Assembly (NCBI RefSeq): GCF_900109175.1
Contig: NZ_FNZE01000014.1
Location: 1 to 64,000 of the forward strand
DNA length: 64,000 nucleotides
Source of the DNA: Pseudomonas linyingensis
Lineage (GTDB): Bacteria > Pseudomonadota > Gammaproteobacteria > Pseudomonadales > Pseudomonadaceae
Reading direction: 5' to 3'
In this document: positions 1 through 10,045 of the stretch, in pieces
Layout of the letters: every line of letters begins with the position of its first letter
Position numbering within the stretch: the first letter of the stretch is position 1
Notes under the pieces: generated by a model
The model's database searches: none
Seen by the model: the letters and a program-made list of their open reading frames with translations, nothing else
What the model was told of the DNA's origin: nothing
Made by a program: the position numbers and the translations under genes

Positions 1-1429
1 CGGCGAACAGCGCCGCCACGGCGGCATCGTCGGTGTCGTCGGCATCGGCGTCGAGGCCGGCGGTTTCGTCGTGGCTGACCGATCCGGTGCCGAGGGCGGC
101 GTCGGCGGTCGGTCCGTCATCCTCGAAGCGGATTTGGCTGCCAACTTCGGTCTGGTCGGCATCCTGCCCGCCGAGTCGGATGTCGCCGAGGTCGAAGGTG
201 TCGTTGGCTGCACCGCCTGCGCTGACGTTCTGCACGCTGAAGCGATCGAGCTTGCCAGTGTCATCCCCGTCCACTATGTCGACAAAGAATTCGACCCGGT
301 AGTTCACCAGCAGGCCTTCGATGATCACCCCGTCATCATTGCTGGCGTTGATGGCGAAGGTGACATCTTCGTCGATGCTGTCGGGGTCGGTGCCGTCTGT
401 ACGAGTCCAGGCGCTGACCAGGGTGTCGCCGAGCCATACCTCAATGGCGACGATGGTCTGCGAGGCGCCGCTGATGACGCCATCGTGGTAAGCCGTGCCC
501 AGTTCACTCGAGTCGTAGGCGAAGACCTCGGCGCCGACCCGGTTCTCGGCGTTGCCCCCGGTCTGCACCAGGGTGAAGCCGCCGCTCGGGCCTTCCACGC
601 GCTCGTTGAAGTCGATGTTGGCCAGGTCATCAGCGCTGGTCTGGGTCGGTGCGGTCTGCCCCTTGACGAAGTCGACCACTATGCCGTCGCCGATGACGAT
701 CGACTGGCTGTTGCTGCCGATGGCGAAGTCGCTGGTGTTGACGGTGTCGCTACCCAGCTGAAAACCGGTGAACAGCAGCTGGATGCCCGAGGTGGTATCG
801 GTCACCGAGTTCCAGAGGTTCTGTCCGGCGGCGGCGGTGGAGAAGTCGTCGAAGGCGACGTCCTGGACGGCATCGACGAACACCAGCCCGGTCAGATCCA
901 CCGCCTCGTCATAGGAGTCGCCACCAGTGGGATGGTGGATCGCCTCGTACTGAACTATGGTGATGTTGGCACCACCCGGATCGGTGGCCGTAGGGGCGAT
1001 CGGCTCCAGATGCAGGGCGAAGGCGACGCGCTCGCCCGTCTCGCCATAGTTGGCGTAACCGAAGATGGTGGTGTCGTTGAGCCTGACCAGGGTGATGGGG
1101 TCATCGCCGGCGGTCGTGGTCAGGGTCGTAAGCTCGCTGTCCAGCAGAGGGTCGCCGCCATCACTGTCGACGCCGTCGAACAGCCGGAACTTCAGCACCG
1201 GATCGGCGCCTTCGACAAAGGTGAGGACCTGGTTGCGCGCCGCGCCGATGGCGGTGCTCGGTGCGCCCAGGCCGTCGAGGGTGGTGAGCAGGGCGCCGAT
1301 GCTGCTCAGCAGTATGTCGTCGTCGTTGTTGTCTTCGGTGGTAGTGGCGACATTGCTGGTCTGTAGCCCCGGACTTTCGTCATGGGTGACGTCGTCGGTC
1401 AGGGTCGTGTCAAAAATGATAGTGGCCAT
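1..1429 (-). CDS. Large RTX-type (DUF5801-like) adhesin, N-terminal part; runs off the window
   Basis: The frame is open from an ATG at 1429 to the window edge, about 476 codons, with GGAG seven bases upstream of the start. There is no signal peptide, as expected for type I-secreted RTX adhesins whose signal is C-terminal. The protein is acidic, rich in Asp, Thr and Gly and almost free of Cys and Lys. An N-terminal segment (residues ~12-35, THDESPGL...TEDNNDDD) is echoed near the visible end (VSHDETAGLDADADDTDD, after RFEDDGPTAD), which suggests tandem repeats. The segment around residues 60-130 (TIFGYANYGETGERVAFAL) resembles the DUF5801 repeats-in-toxin domain as I remember it. The expected role is a cell-surface or biofilm adhesin exported by a type I system encoded elsewhere. 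The call rests on composition and repeat pattern, so the class is fairly secure but the exact family is not. Confidence 0.7.
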   Translation of the reverse strand, partial: MATIIFDTTLTDDVTHDESPGLQTSNVATTTEDNNDDDILLSSIGALLTTLDGLGAPSTAIGAARNQVLTFVEGADPVLKFRLFDGVDSDGGDPLLDSELTTLTTTAGDDPITLVRLNDTTIFGYANYGETGERVAFALHLEPIAPTATDPGGANITIVQYEAIHHPTGGDSYDEAVDLTGLVFVDAVQDVAFDDFSTAAAGQNLWNSVTDTTSGIQLLFTGFQLGSDTVNTSDFAIGSNSQSIVIGDGIVVDFVKGQTAPTQTSADDLANIDFNERVEGPSGGFTLVQTGGNAENRVGAEVFAYDSSELGTAYHDGVISGASQTIVAIEVWLGDTLVSAWTRTDGTDPDSIDEDVTFAINASNDDGVIIEGLLVNYRVEFFVDIVDGDDTGKLDRFSVQNVSAGGAANDTFDLGDIRLGGQDADQTEVGSQIRFEDDGPTADAALGTGSVSHDETAGLDADADDTDDAAVAALFA

Positions 1430-2008
1430 GTGAAAACTCCTACCGCTATATGGTCCAGAGGAGTACTCGCCACCTTCGTGGCGAATTCCTGATCTCTGCA
1501 GACCGCATTGCGTGGGTGTCACGCTCGGTAGGTAGGCAACCTGGCTGTCTTGGGCAAGACCCTGGGCTTTCCGGCCCCGCATTGCTGCGGGTGTGGCTTT
1601 GGCGTTCCGAAGGATTCGGACATCAACGCAATAGCGTTCGGCAACACCTCTCTGCACCCAGGCCGAACAGCGGAATCACGTAGCGACCTGAGTGCGTCAA
1701 AAGCAGGCCGTCCAAAGCCAACCATTGAAATCGAATGCCTTGGAGATGTGCGCAAAATACGTGACGCGCATCACATCCCATACCGTAGATGAAAATCCGC
1801 CGCCTGCCGAATCGTTGTCTATCCTGATTTGACATTGTTCATATTGCTGGATGGAATTTGTACAGCTGCCGTGGTCAGGGCGTGGTGCCATGACGATGGG
1901 CGAGCGGGGCGGTATTGCTGTGCTTGCTGACTGGCGTGAAGGCCGTGGCGGGGTACGGGGGATACTTGCGCCGTCAGGCAGGGCGGCTGCCTGCCGGGCA
2001 ACCAGGGC
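1430..2008. other. Intergenic region upstream of the adhesin gene
   Basis: No convincing gene lies in these 579 bases. The part next to the adhesin (1430-1608, read on the minus strand) is its leader and contains the riboswitch-like structure at 1524-1608. Between 1640 and 1870 the DNA is less GC-rich than its surroundings, as expected for a promoter region, but I cannot assign -35/-10 boxes with confidence. The short reading frames here lack ribosome binding sites and coherent composition. Confidence 0.5.
1524..1608 (-). promoter_or_regulatory. Candidate c-di-GMP-I (GEMM-I) riboswitch in the adhesin leader
   Basis: Read on the minus strand, a hairpin CCCGCA-GCAA-TGCGGG with a GNRA tetraloop (about 1591-1576) is flanked by CCAAAGCC and GGAAAGCC. 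It is followed by GGGTCTT-GCCC-AAGAC and then AGCCAGGTTGCC. This matches the second half of the class I c-di-GMP aptamer well (AAAGCC, GGGuCU...AGacAGCC, GGUUgCC). The GNRA-capped first arm fits too, but the strand before it departs from the usual GCAAACC. It lies about 95 bases upstream of an adhesin start codon, a typical target of this riboswitch. A hairpin (TTCGCCACGAAGGTGGCGA, 1466-1484) between it and the gene could be part of the expression platform. Confidence 0.5.
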
Positions 2009-3046
2009 TCAGTCCGCCTGCGGCGCCTGCCGGCGGCTCCTGACCACCTCGGCCCGCGCGCGCAGCTGGCCGCAGCCGCCGTCGATGTCCTGGCCGGCCG
2101 AGTTGCGCACCTTGGTCAGCACGCCGCGGCTGTGCAGGTAGCGCACCATCTGCACGATGCGTTCGCCGTCCGGGCGCTGGAAGTCGTCGCCTTCCAGGCT
2201 GTTGTAGGGGATCAGGTTGAGCACCGCGTACTTGCCCTTGAACAGGTGCAGGATGGCGTCCATTTCCTCGACGCTGTCGTTGATGCCCTTGAGCAGGGTC
2301 CACTGGTACTGGATCGGGTAGCCGACCGTGCGCGCGTAGGCCTCGCCCAGTTCGACCAGCTCCGCCGGATCGATCTGCGGCGCGCGCGGCAGCAGCTCGC
2401 GGCGCAGGTCGGCGCGGGTGGTGTGCAGCGACAGCGCCAGCGCCGGTTTGACGTGCTCCTGGGGCAGGCGCTCGAACACGCGCAGGTCGCCGACGGTGGA
2501 GAACACCAGGTTCTTGTGGCCGATGCCGCCGTCGGTGCCGAGCAGGTGGATGGCCTCCAGCACGTTGTCGAGGTTGTGCGCCGGCTCGCCCATGCCCATG
2601 AACACCACCTTCTTCACCGCGCGGAAGCGCCGCGCCAGCGCCACCTGGGCGACGATCTCGGCGCTGCCGACCTGGCGCAGCAGGCCGCTCTTGCCGGTCA
2701 TGCAGAACACGCAGCCCACCGCGCAGCCGACCTGGGTCGACACGCACAGGCCGTCGCGCGGCAGCAGCACGCTCTCCACCATCTGCCCGTCGGCCAGCTC
2801 GACCAAGAGGCGCGCCGAGCCGTCGGCACCCGGATGCTCGGAGCGCAGCCGGGCCAGGCCGGCGACTTCCTCGCTCAGCGCCGGCAGCGCCGCGCGCACC
2901 GAGAGCGGGAAATAGTCCTCGGCCGGGCGGTTGCGTGGCCCGCTGTCCAGCGCCCGGCCGTGCAGCCAGGCACGCAATATCCGTCCGCGGTGGCAGGGCT
3001 GGGCGCCGCAGGCGGCAAGACGGGTGTTGAGGTCGTGGATGCGCAT
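2009..3046 (-). CDS. RlmN/Cfr-family radical SAM RNA methyltransferase
   Basis: This 345-residue protein carries the RlmN/Cfr signature. The radical SAM cluster motif CxxxCxxC is C108-C112-C115. The conserved upstream cysteine C101 and the C-terminal methyl-carrying cysteine C325 (context DIDGGCGQL) are both present, so the ping-pong methylation chemistry should be intact. The SAM-binding GMGEP motif is MGMGEPAHN. The family methylates C2 of an adenosine, A2503 in 23S rRNA and also A37 in some tRNAs for RlmN. The protein is shorter than usual RlmN (~380), and its neighbours are not those of rlmN in Pseudomonas (ndk/ispG region), so it may be a paralogue with another target. The start at 3046 has AGGA nine bases upstream. 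Confidence 0.8.
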   Translation of the reverse strand: MRIHDLNTRLAACGAQPCHRGRILRAWLHGRALDSGPRNRPAEDYFPLSVRAALPALSEEVAGLARLRSEHPGADGSARLLVELADGQMVESVLLPRDGLCVSTQVGCAVGCVFCMTGKSGLLRQVGSAEIVAQVALARRFRAVKKVVFMGMGEPAHNLDNVLEAIHLLGTDGGIGHKNLVFSTVGDLRVFERLPQEHVKPALALSLHTTRADLRRELLPRAPQIDPAELVELGEAYARTVGYPIQYQWTLLKGINDSVEEMDAILHLFKGKYAVLNLIPYNSLEGDDFQRPDGERIVQMVRYLHSRGVLTKVRNSAGQDIDGGCGQLRARAEVVRSRRQAPQAD

Positions 3047-3145
3047 AGGGCGCGCATCCTACCATCGGGCCGGCGGTGACGGCAGGGGGCGCGGATGGCT
3101 GGTGGCGGCGACCAGGCCAGTCGCCGTCGGCAAGTCTCAGGAAAG

Positions 3146-3178
3146 AGCAGAGGGACAGAGCGGCACTGTCCCTCTGCT
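3146..3178 (-). terminator. Hairpin terminator after the TonB receptor gene
   Basis: A perfect 13-bp stem (AGCAGAGGGACAG / CTGTCCCTCTGCT) with a 7-base loop lies 17 bases beyond the receptor stop codon. On the minus strand it is followed by CTTTCC, a short U-tract, so it may work only partly as an intrinsic terminator. Confidence 0.6.
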
Positions 3179-3195
3179 GTTCGGGCTGGGCTGGT

Positions 3196-5301
3196 TTAGA
3201 AGTCGACCTGGTAGCCGAGGGTGAAGGTGCGACCACGACCGGCGAAGAACTGGTCGTCGCGGGTGCTGGCCGCTTGGGCGTAGTAGGTCATGTAGTCGCG
3301 ATTGAGCAGGTTCTCGACGCCGAGGCTGACCGCACCGACCGGCAGCTGGTAGCCCAGCGAGGCGTCCACCAGGCTGTAGCCGTCGAAGTCCAGACCCGGG
3401 GTGTCGAAGCTGCGGCTGGCATAGTGGTTGGCCTGCACGCGGCTGTTCAGCTTGTCGGTCCAGTTGGCCTGCCAGCTCAGACCGTAGCGATCCGGGGAGA
3501 TGTTGGCGCCGTCCAGATCGGTGTCCACCTTGCCGTCGCCGTCGGTATCCGACTCGCCGTTGAGCTTGGCGTAGCTGGCCTGCAGGCGATGGGTGTCGTT
3601 GATCTGCCAGCCGGCGGTGGCCTCGACGCCGTCGATCTCGGTGCGCTCGCGGCGGACCTGGTAGATGCCGCCGACGTTCTGCAGGCGCGAGCCGAGGTCG
3701 GAGTCGGACTCGAAGTAGCTGATCTCGAAGTCGACGTCCTGCCAGTTCAGGCGCAGGCCGATCTCGCGGTTGTCGGTGACGATCGGCTGCAGGTCGAGGA
3801 AGCTGTCGACGCTCTGGTTGGGCTGGCTGATGCCGCGCAGCACGCGGCCGACGTCGGGCATGCCGAAGCCTTCCGAATAGTTGGCGAAGATCTGTGCCCA
3901 ATCGTTGGCCTGGAACACCAGGCCGGCGTTGTACAGGGTTTCCTCGAAGTCGGGTTTGCCGCCCTCGACGCTGACGCCGCCCGCCGAGGCGATGGTGCGG
4001 AAGCTGTCGACCTCCAGTTCGGCGAACTCGTGGCGCACGCCGCCGTGCAGGGTCAGGCGCTCGGTGGCGCGCACTTCGGCCTGGAGGAAGGGCGCGAGGT
4101 TCTGGAACACGGTCTCCGGCACCCACTCGCGGTCGGTGGCGATCAGCATCTGGCTGGTGGTGTCCTGGAGGAAGTCGAGGCCGCCGGTGAGCTTGAGGGT
4201 GCCGTCGAACAGGTCGTCGCGGCTGAGGCTGAGCTTGCCGCCGTACTTGTCCGACTCGTTCTGCGACTGGTCGAACAGGGTGCCCACCGGGGCAATCGCC
4301 GGATCCTGGAAGCTGGCCAGGATGTTGCCGCCATAGCGGGCGCGGAAGCGCTGGCTGAACAGCTGGGCGGTGAGCTGGTTGCCAGCCAGGTTGGTGTCGC
4401 TGTAGGTCAGGCTGGTGGCCAGCACCTCGTTCTGCGGCGCCTTGCCCGGCGGCTGGCCCTTGCGCGAGGTGGTCGGGATGCCGGCGTCGCGGTCGCCCGG
4501 CACGTTGACGTACTCGTGCTCGCCCTCGAGTTCGAAGCGGTTGACCATCAGCTCCAGGTTCCGGTCGGAGTCGAACCAGTAGCCGAGCTTCGCCAGCAGG
4601 TCGGTGCTGGTGGAGTCCATGATGTCGCCCTGGGTGTCATCGACGCCGATCAGCTCGCCATTGGCGTCGTAGTACATGCCGCGGGTCTGGCCGCTGATGG
4701 CGGCCAGGTAGTCCCAGTTGCCCTCGTTGCCCTCGACTCGGTAGTCCAGCTTGTAGCCCATGCCCTCGCCGTCGAAGTCGTCCGAGGCTTCCATGCTGAC
4801 GCCGGCGTGCTGCTTCACGGCGCCGCCCTGCGGGCGGCGGGTGACGTAGTTGATGATCCCGCCGGTGGCGCCCAGGCCGTGCTCGGCGCTGGCCCCGTGG
4901 ATCACCTCGATGCGCTCGACCATCTCCAGGTCGATGGTGTAGCCGTCGCGGCCGCCGGCGCGCAGCGGCGTGGATTGCGGCACGCCGTCGATCATCACCA
5001 GCGCCGCACGGCCGCGGAAGGTTTCCCCGGCGTTGCTGAGCTTCTGGCGGCTGGGCGAGTAGGAGGGGATCAGGTTGCTCAGCACCTGGCCGTGGTCCGA
5101 GGTGATCGCCAGTTGCTGCTCGATCTGCTTGCGGGTGATCACGGTGATCTTCTGCGGCGTCTTGCCGGCCTCGCTCTTGCCGCGGGTGGCGTTGACGGTC
5201 AGGGTGTCCAGCTCCAGTACCTCTTCGGCCAGAGCCGGGGCGCAGGGCAAGGCCATGAAGGCCAGGGAGATGGAGAGGCAGAGGCGGGTTTTGCGGAACA
5301 C
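3196..5301 (-). CDS. TonB-dependent siderophore receptor
   Basis: This is a 701-residue outer-membrane receptor with a signal peptide (residues 1-25, ending APALA). A short N-terminal stretch LDTLTVNATRGKSE serves as the TonB box region. The plug domain follows (to ~170; VERIEVIHGASAEHGLGATGG, INYVTRRP), then a 22-strand type barrel ending in aromatic Phe (GYQVDF). There is no N-terminal signalling extension, so it should not drive a sigma/anti-sigma cascade. An Asp-rich loop near residue 590 (DTDGDGKVDTDLDG) looks like a calcium site in an extracellular loop. The start is GTG at 5301 with GGAG eight bases upstream. It lies 69 bases downstream of the FecA-like gene and is probably cotranscribed and Fur-repressed. 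The ligand cannot be named from sequence alone. Confidence 0.88.
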   Translation of the reverse strand: MFRKTRLCLSISLAFMALPCAPALAEEVLELDTLTVNATRGKSEAGKTPQKITVITRKQIEQQLAITSDHGQVLSNLIPSYSPSRQKLSNAGETFRGRAALVMIDGVPQSTPLRAGGRDGYTIDLEMVERIEVIHGASAEHGLGATGGIINYVTRRPQGGAVKQHAGVSMEASDDFDGEGMGYKLDYRVEGNEGNWDYLAAISGQTRGMYYDANGELIGVDDTQGDIMDSTSTDLLAKLGYWFDSDRNLELMVNRFELEGEHEYVNVPGDRDAGIPTTSRKGQPPGKAPQNEVLATSLTYSDTNLAGNQLTAQLFSQRFRARYGGNILASFQDPAIAPVGTLFDQSQNESDKYGGKLSLSRDDLFDGTLKLTGGLDFLQDTTSQMLIATDREWVPETVFQNLAPFLQAEVRATERLTLHGGVRHEFAELEVDSFRTIASAGGVSVEGGKPDFEETLYNAGLVFQANDWAQIFANYSEGFGMPDVGRVLRGISQPNQSVDSFLDLQPIVTDNREIGLRLNWQDVDFEISYFESDSDLGSRLQNVGGIYQVRRERTEIDGVEATAGWQINDTHRLQASYAKLNGESDTDGDGKVDTDLDGANISPDRYGLSWQANWTDKLNSRVQANHYASRSFDTPGLDFDGYSLVDASLGYQLPVGAVSLGVENLLNRDYMTYYAQAASTRDDQFFAGRGRTFTLGYQVDF

Positions 5302-5370
5302 GTGGAAACTCCAGATCGATTGACACTGATGACCGCCCGACCGGGTGGGTCGGACGGTGCACGGGATTGC

Positions 5371-7488
5371 TTAGAAGCGGTAATTGACGCCCACGGTCAG
5401 GGTGCGACCCGGTGCTGGCTGGCGGCCCCACGGGCTGGTGTCGATGCCGCGGAAGTAGTACTCGCGGTCGAACAGGTTGCTGACGCCGGCCGAGGCGGTC
5501 AGCAGGCTGCCGTCCTGCATCTTGAACTCGCGCTCCAGGGCGGTGTTCCACAGCCAGTAGCCGGGGATCTTGCCGACCGAGGCGTTGGCGTTCTCGTCCT
5601 CGGTGTTGGCCGCGTCGGTGAAGGCGCTGCTCACGTAGAGGCCGTCGAGGCTGTAGGTCCAGTGCTCGGCGAAGCGGTAGCGGCCGTCGATCGCCAGCTG
5701 GTGCTTGGAGGAGAAGGGCACCTCGTTGCCGGCGAACTGGCCGGAGTGCTGCTCGGCTTCCAGGTAGGCGTAGCTGGCGTGCAGGTCGAGCAGCGGCAGG
5801 GTTTCGGGGGTCCAGAACACCTGGGTCTCGATGCCCTGGTGACGGGTGCTGCCGAGGTTCTCGAAGCGGGTGGTTCTCGCGTTGTATTCGATCTGATCCT
5901 TGAAATCGATGCGATACAGGCCGGCTTCCAGGCGCAGGTTGTTGCTCGGGCTGAAGCGCACGCCGGTCTCGTAGTTCCAGGCCAGCTCGGCGGCCACGTC
6001 GCCGTCGAAGACGATCGAGGTGATCTGCGGCATGCGCAGCGAGCGCTGGGCGTCGGCGTAGAGGAACCACTGGTCGCTCAGCTCGTAGCCGACGCTGAGG
6101 CCCGGCAGCCATTCCTCGGCGGTCTTCTCCTGCGGCTTCTGCGCCACGCCGTTGACCCGGCCCTCGTACTCCATGGTCGCATGCTCGTAGCGCACCCCGG
6201 GGGTGATGGTCAGGCGGCCGTCGAGCAGGCCGATGGCGTTGCTGACGTAGGCGGCTTCGCCCTGGTCGTCGAAGGTCCAGTCGCGGAACACGCTGAAGGC
6301 GCCGGTGTTCAGGTTGTCGCGGTTGACCTTGAAGTCCACGTCCTCCTTGACCAGGCGGGCGCCGAGCACCCAGGTCTGGCTGACCGTGTCGCCGTCGATG
6401 GACAGGCTCAGGCGCGGCTCGCTGCCCCAGACGCGGAAGTCGCGCGGTGCGTCCTGCAGGGTGGTCGGCGTGGCATCCGGGGTGAACGGCAGGCCGACGA
6501 TGAAGTTGCGGTAGCTGTGGTGGGCGAAGTTGGTCCAGCTGAACTCCACGCTGTCGAAGGGGCCGAAGCTGCCGAGGTACTGGTTCCAGGTGGCCCAGAC
6601 GCGGTCGGTGTCGCCCTCGAAGCGGTCGAGGTCGCGGGTCGACTGGCGCGGATCGTCCCGGTAGTCGGCCACGCTGAGGGCGCCGGCCAGGTCCATGTCG
6701 GCGATGTAGCGCTGCACGCCGAAGCTCAGGCTGCGCGCCTCGTCGATGTCCCACTGGCCGCGCAGGCGGTAGTTCTGTACCGCGGTCTCGGAGTGCTCGC
6801 GGCCGTACTCGCCGTCGAGGGTGTTGAGATCGAGCTGCAGGGCGAAACTGTCGGTGATCCGGCCGCCGGTGCCGATGTAGCTGTCGAACAGCTGGCGACC
6901 GCCGGGGGCGAAGGTGACGCGCTCCTGCAGGGTGGTTTCCCACTGCTCGGGAATCGGCGGGCTGATGAAGTTGATCACCCCGCCGACGTTGTTCGGGCCG
7001 TACTGCACGGAGGCGCCGCCGCGCACCACGTCGATGCGCTCGACGGTGGCCAGGGTCTGCGGGAATAGCGACAGGCTGGTCTGCCCGTAGGGGCCGAGGG
7101 CCAGCGGAACGCCGTCGGCCAGTGCCTGAACGCGGCCGCTGCGGCTCTCGTACAGGCCGCGCACGGACAGCTGCGGCAGCACGCCGGTGCCGGTCTCGTC
7201 GAAGATCTTCACCCCCGGCACCCGCTGCAGGGCATCGTCCAGACCGCGCACGCTGGCCTTCTTGAGATCCTCCGCCTCGACCACGCTGCGGCTGCCGGCG
7301 TAGGTGCGCACTTCCTCGTCGCTGGCCCGGCCGAGCACGTCACCCTCGATCACGAAGGGGGCTAGGGTGAGATCGTGGTCCGGTGACTCCGTGGCAGCGG
7401 CGGTGCTTTCGGCTGCGAACGCCGCCTGGGCGACTGCCAGGGCCAGCAGACTGAGGGACATGCCGATCTGGCGGGTGGTCTTGCTCAT
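5371..7488 (-). CDS. FecA-like TonB-dependent receptor
   Basis: This outer-membrane receptor has 705 residues from the chosen start MSKTTRQIG at 7488, where AGGAG lies 12 bases upstream and a clean signal peptide follows (cut near AAFA). The same frame stays open 75 bases upstream, but that extension is Arg-rich and unlikely. The plug contains the FecA-type sequences VPGVKIFDETGTGVLPQLSV, RVQALADGVPLALGPYG and VERIDVVRGGASVQYGPNNVGG. The barrel ends in VGVNYRF. No N-terminal signalling domain is present, unlike true FecA, so I use 'FecA-like' only for the plug and barrel. It probably imports a ferric complex. A Fur box lies 223 bases upstream, and it leads a two-receptor operon. Confidence 0.88.
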   Translation of the reverse strand: MSKTTRQIGMSLSLLALAVAQAAFAAESTAAATESPDHDLTLAPFVIEGDVLGRASDEEVRTYAGSRSVVEAEDLKKASVRGLDDALQRVPGVKIFDETGTGVLPQLSVRGLYESRSGRVQALADGVPLALGPYGQTSLSLFPQTLATVERIDVVRGGASVQYGPNNVGGVINFISPPIPEQWETTLQERVTFAPGGRQLFDSYIGTGGRITDSFALQLDLNTLDGEYGREHSETAVQNYRLRGQWDIDEARSLSFGVQRYIADMDLAGALSVADYRDDPRQSTRDLDRFEGDTDRVWATWNQYLGSFGPFDSVEFSWTNFAHHSYRNFIVGLPFTPDATPTTLQDAPRDFRVWGSEPRLSLSIDGDTVSQTWVLGARLVKEDVDFKVNRDNLNTGAFSVFRDWTFDDQGEAAYVSNAIGLLDGRLTITPGVRYEHATMEYEGRVNGVAQKPQEKTAEEWLPGLSVGYELSDQWFLYADAQRSLRMPQITSIVFDGDVAAELAWNYETGVRFSPSNNLRLEAGLYRIDFKDQIEYNARTTRFENLGSTRHQGIETQVFWTPETLPLLDLHASYAYLEAEQHSGQFAGNEVPFSSKHQLAIDGRYRFAEHWTYSLDGLYVSSAFTDAANTEDENANASVGKIPGYWLWNTALEREFKMQDGSLLTASAGVSNLFDREYYFRGIDTSPWGRQPAPGRTLTVGVNYRF

Positions 7489-7949
7489 GGTGGGGCGAAA
7501 CTCCTGATTGTTGGTCCGGCGATCCAGTCTTTTTCGAGGCGAACGGAAGCAAACCCCGGTCATGCAAGCGGTGTGTCTTGATCGTTGTTGGCAGGAGAGC
7601 GGCCTGGATTGCCTGGCAGGCCATCGGCTGGAGGGGCAGGCTGGGCCTGCGCCTGTGCAATGACGGCTCAGGATCCGGGCGGAGTGCTTACTAGGTAATG
7701 CAACTCTTTATCTAATGAGAATTATTATCGAAATGTAAGGAAGATGTAAAGCCGGACGCTGCTCAGCCCGATGGCACTCACACGGAGTCGTCCGCACAAG
7801 CAGAGGGGTAGAAGGGGGCGTGATGGTTGTCTGCCCCAGCCGGTCAAGTCCGGCCAGGCGGCATCGTGCAAGGGCAGTGCAGCGGTCAAGTCAGGGCAGC
7901 TGCTTGGATCGGAGCCGGAGCGGTAACTGGAGTGGAGCCGGATGGACCG
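7489..7949. other. Intergenic region between the iron receptors and rep
   Basis: This is the promoter region of the receptor operon. The AT-rich core at 7690-7750 carries the Fur box at 7711-7729. The rest (7750-7949) is GC-rich, with short repeats such as GGTCAAGTC near 7847 and 7883, and contains the 3' flank of rep. I see no gene and no clear terminator for rep here. Confidence 0.5.
7711..7729 (-). promoter_or_regulatory. Fur box of the TonB-receptor operon
   Basis: On the minus strand GATAATAATTCTCATTAGA matches the 19-bp consensus GATAATGATAATCATTATC at 14 positions. It sits in an AT-rich patch about 220 bases before the FecA-like gene, consistent with iron repression of both receptors. 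Confidence 0.75.
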
Positions 7950-9959
<2,010 letters not shown>

Positions 9960-10045
9960 GCGGGCAGGGGTGTCTGGCTGCGAAGGAGGCGGCAGTTTAG
10001 CAGGCTGGCCCGGTCGCTGAATGGGTGGGTGACCGGGGGAAAGCC

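Noticed and set aside
71-1366. Long plus-strand reading frame opposite the adhesin
   Set aside because: It is the mirror of the adhesin coding frame. The minus strand has a ribosome binding site, repeat structure and RTX-like composition; the plus-strand product has none.
1524-1560. Cobalamin-riboswitch B12 box
   Set aside because: AGCCAGGTTGCC only superficially resembles the B12 box; the surrounding pattern fits the c-di-GMP-I aptamer better and the gene is an adhesin.
3076-7068. 1330-codon plus-strand frame across the two TonB receptors
   Set aside because: Ala/Val/Gly-rich shadow of two clear outer-membrane receptors on the minus strand, as GC-rich DNA often gives.
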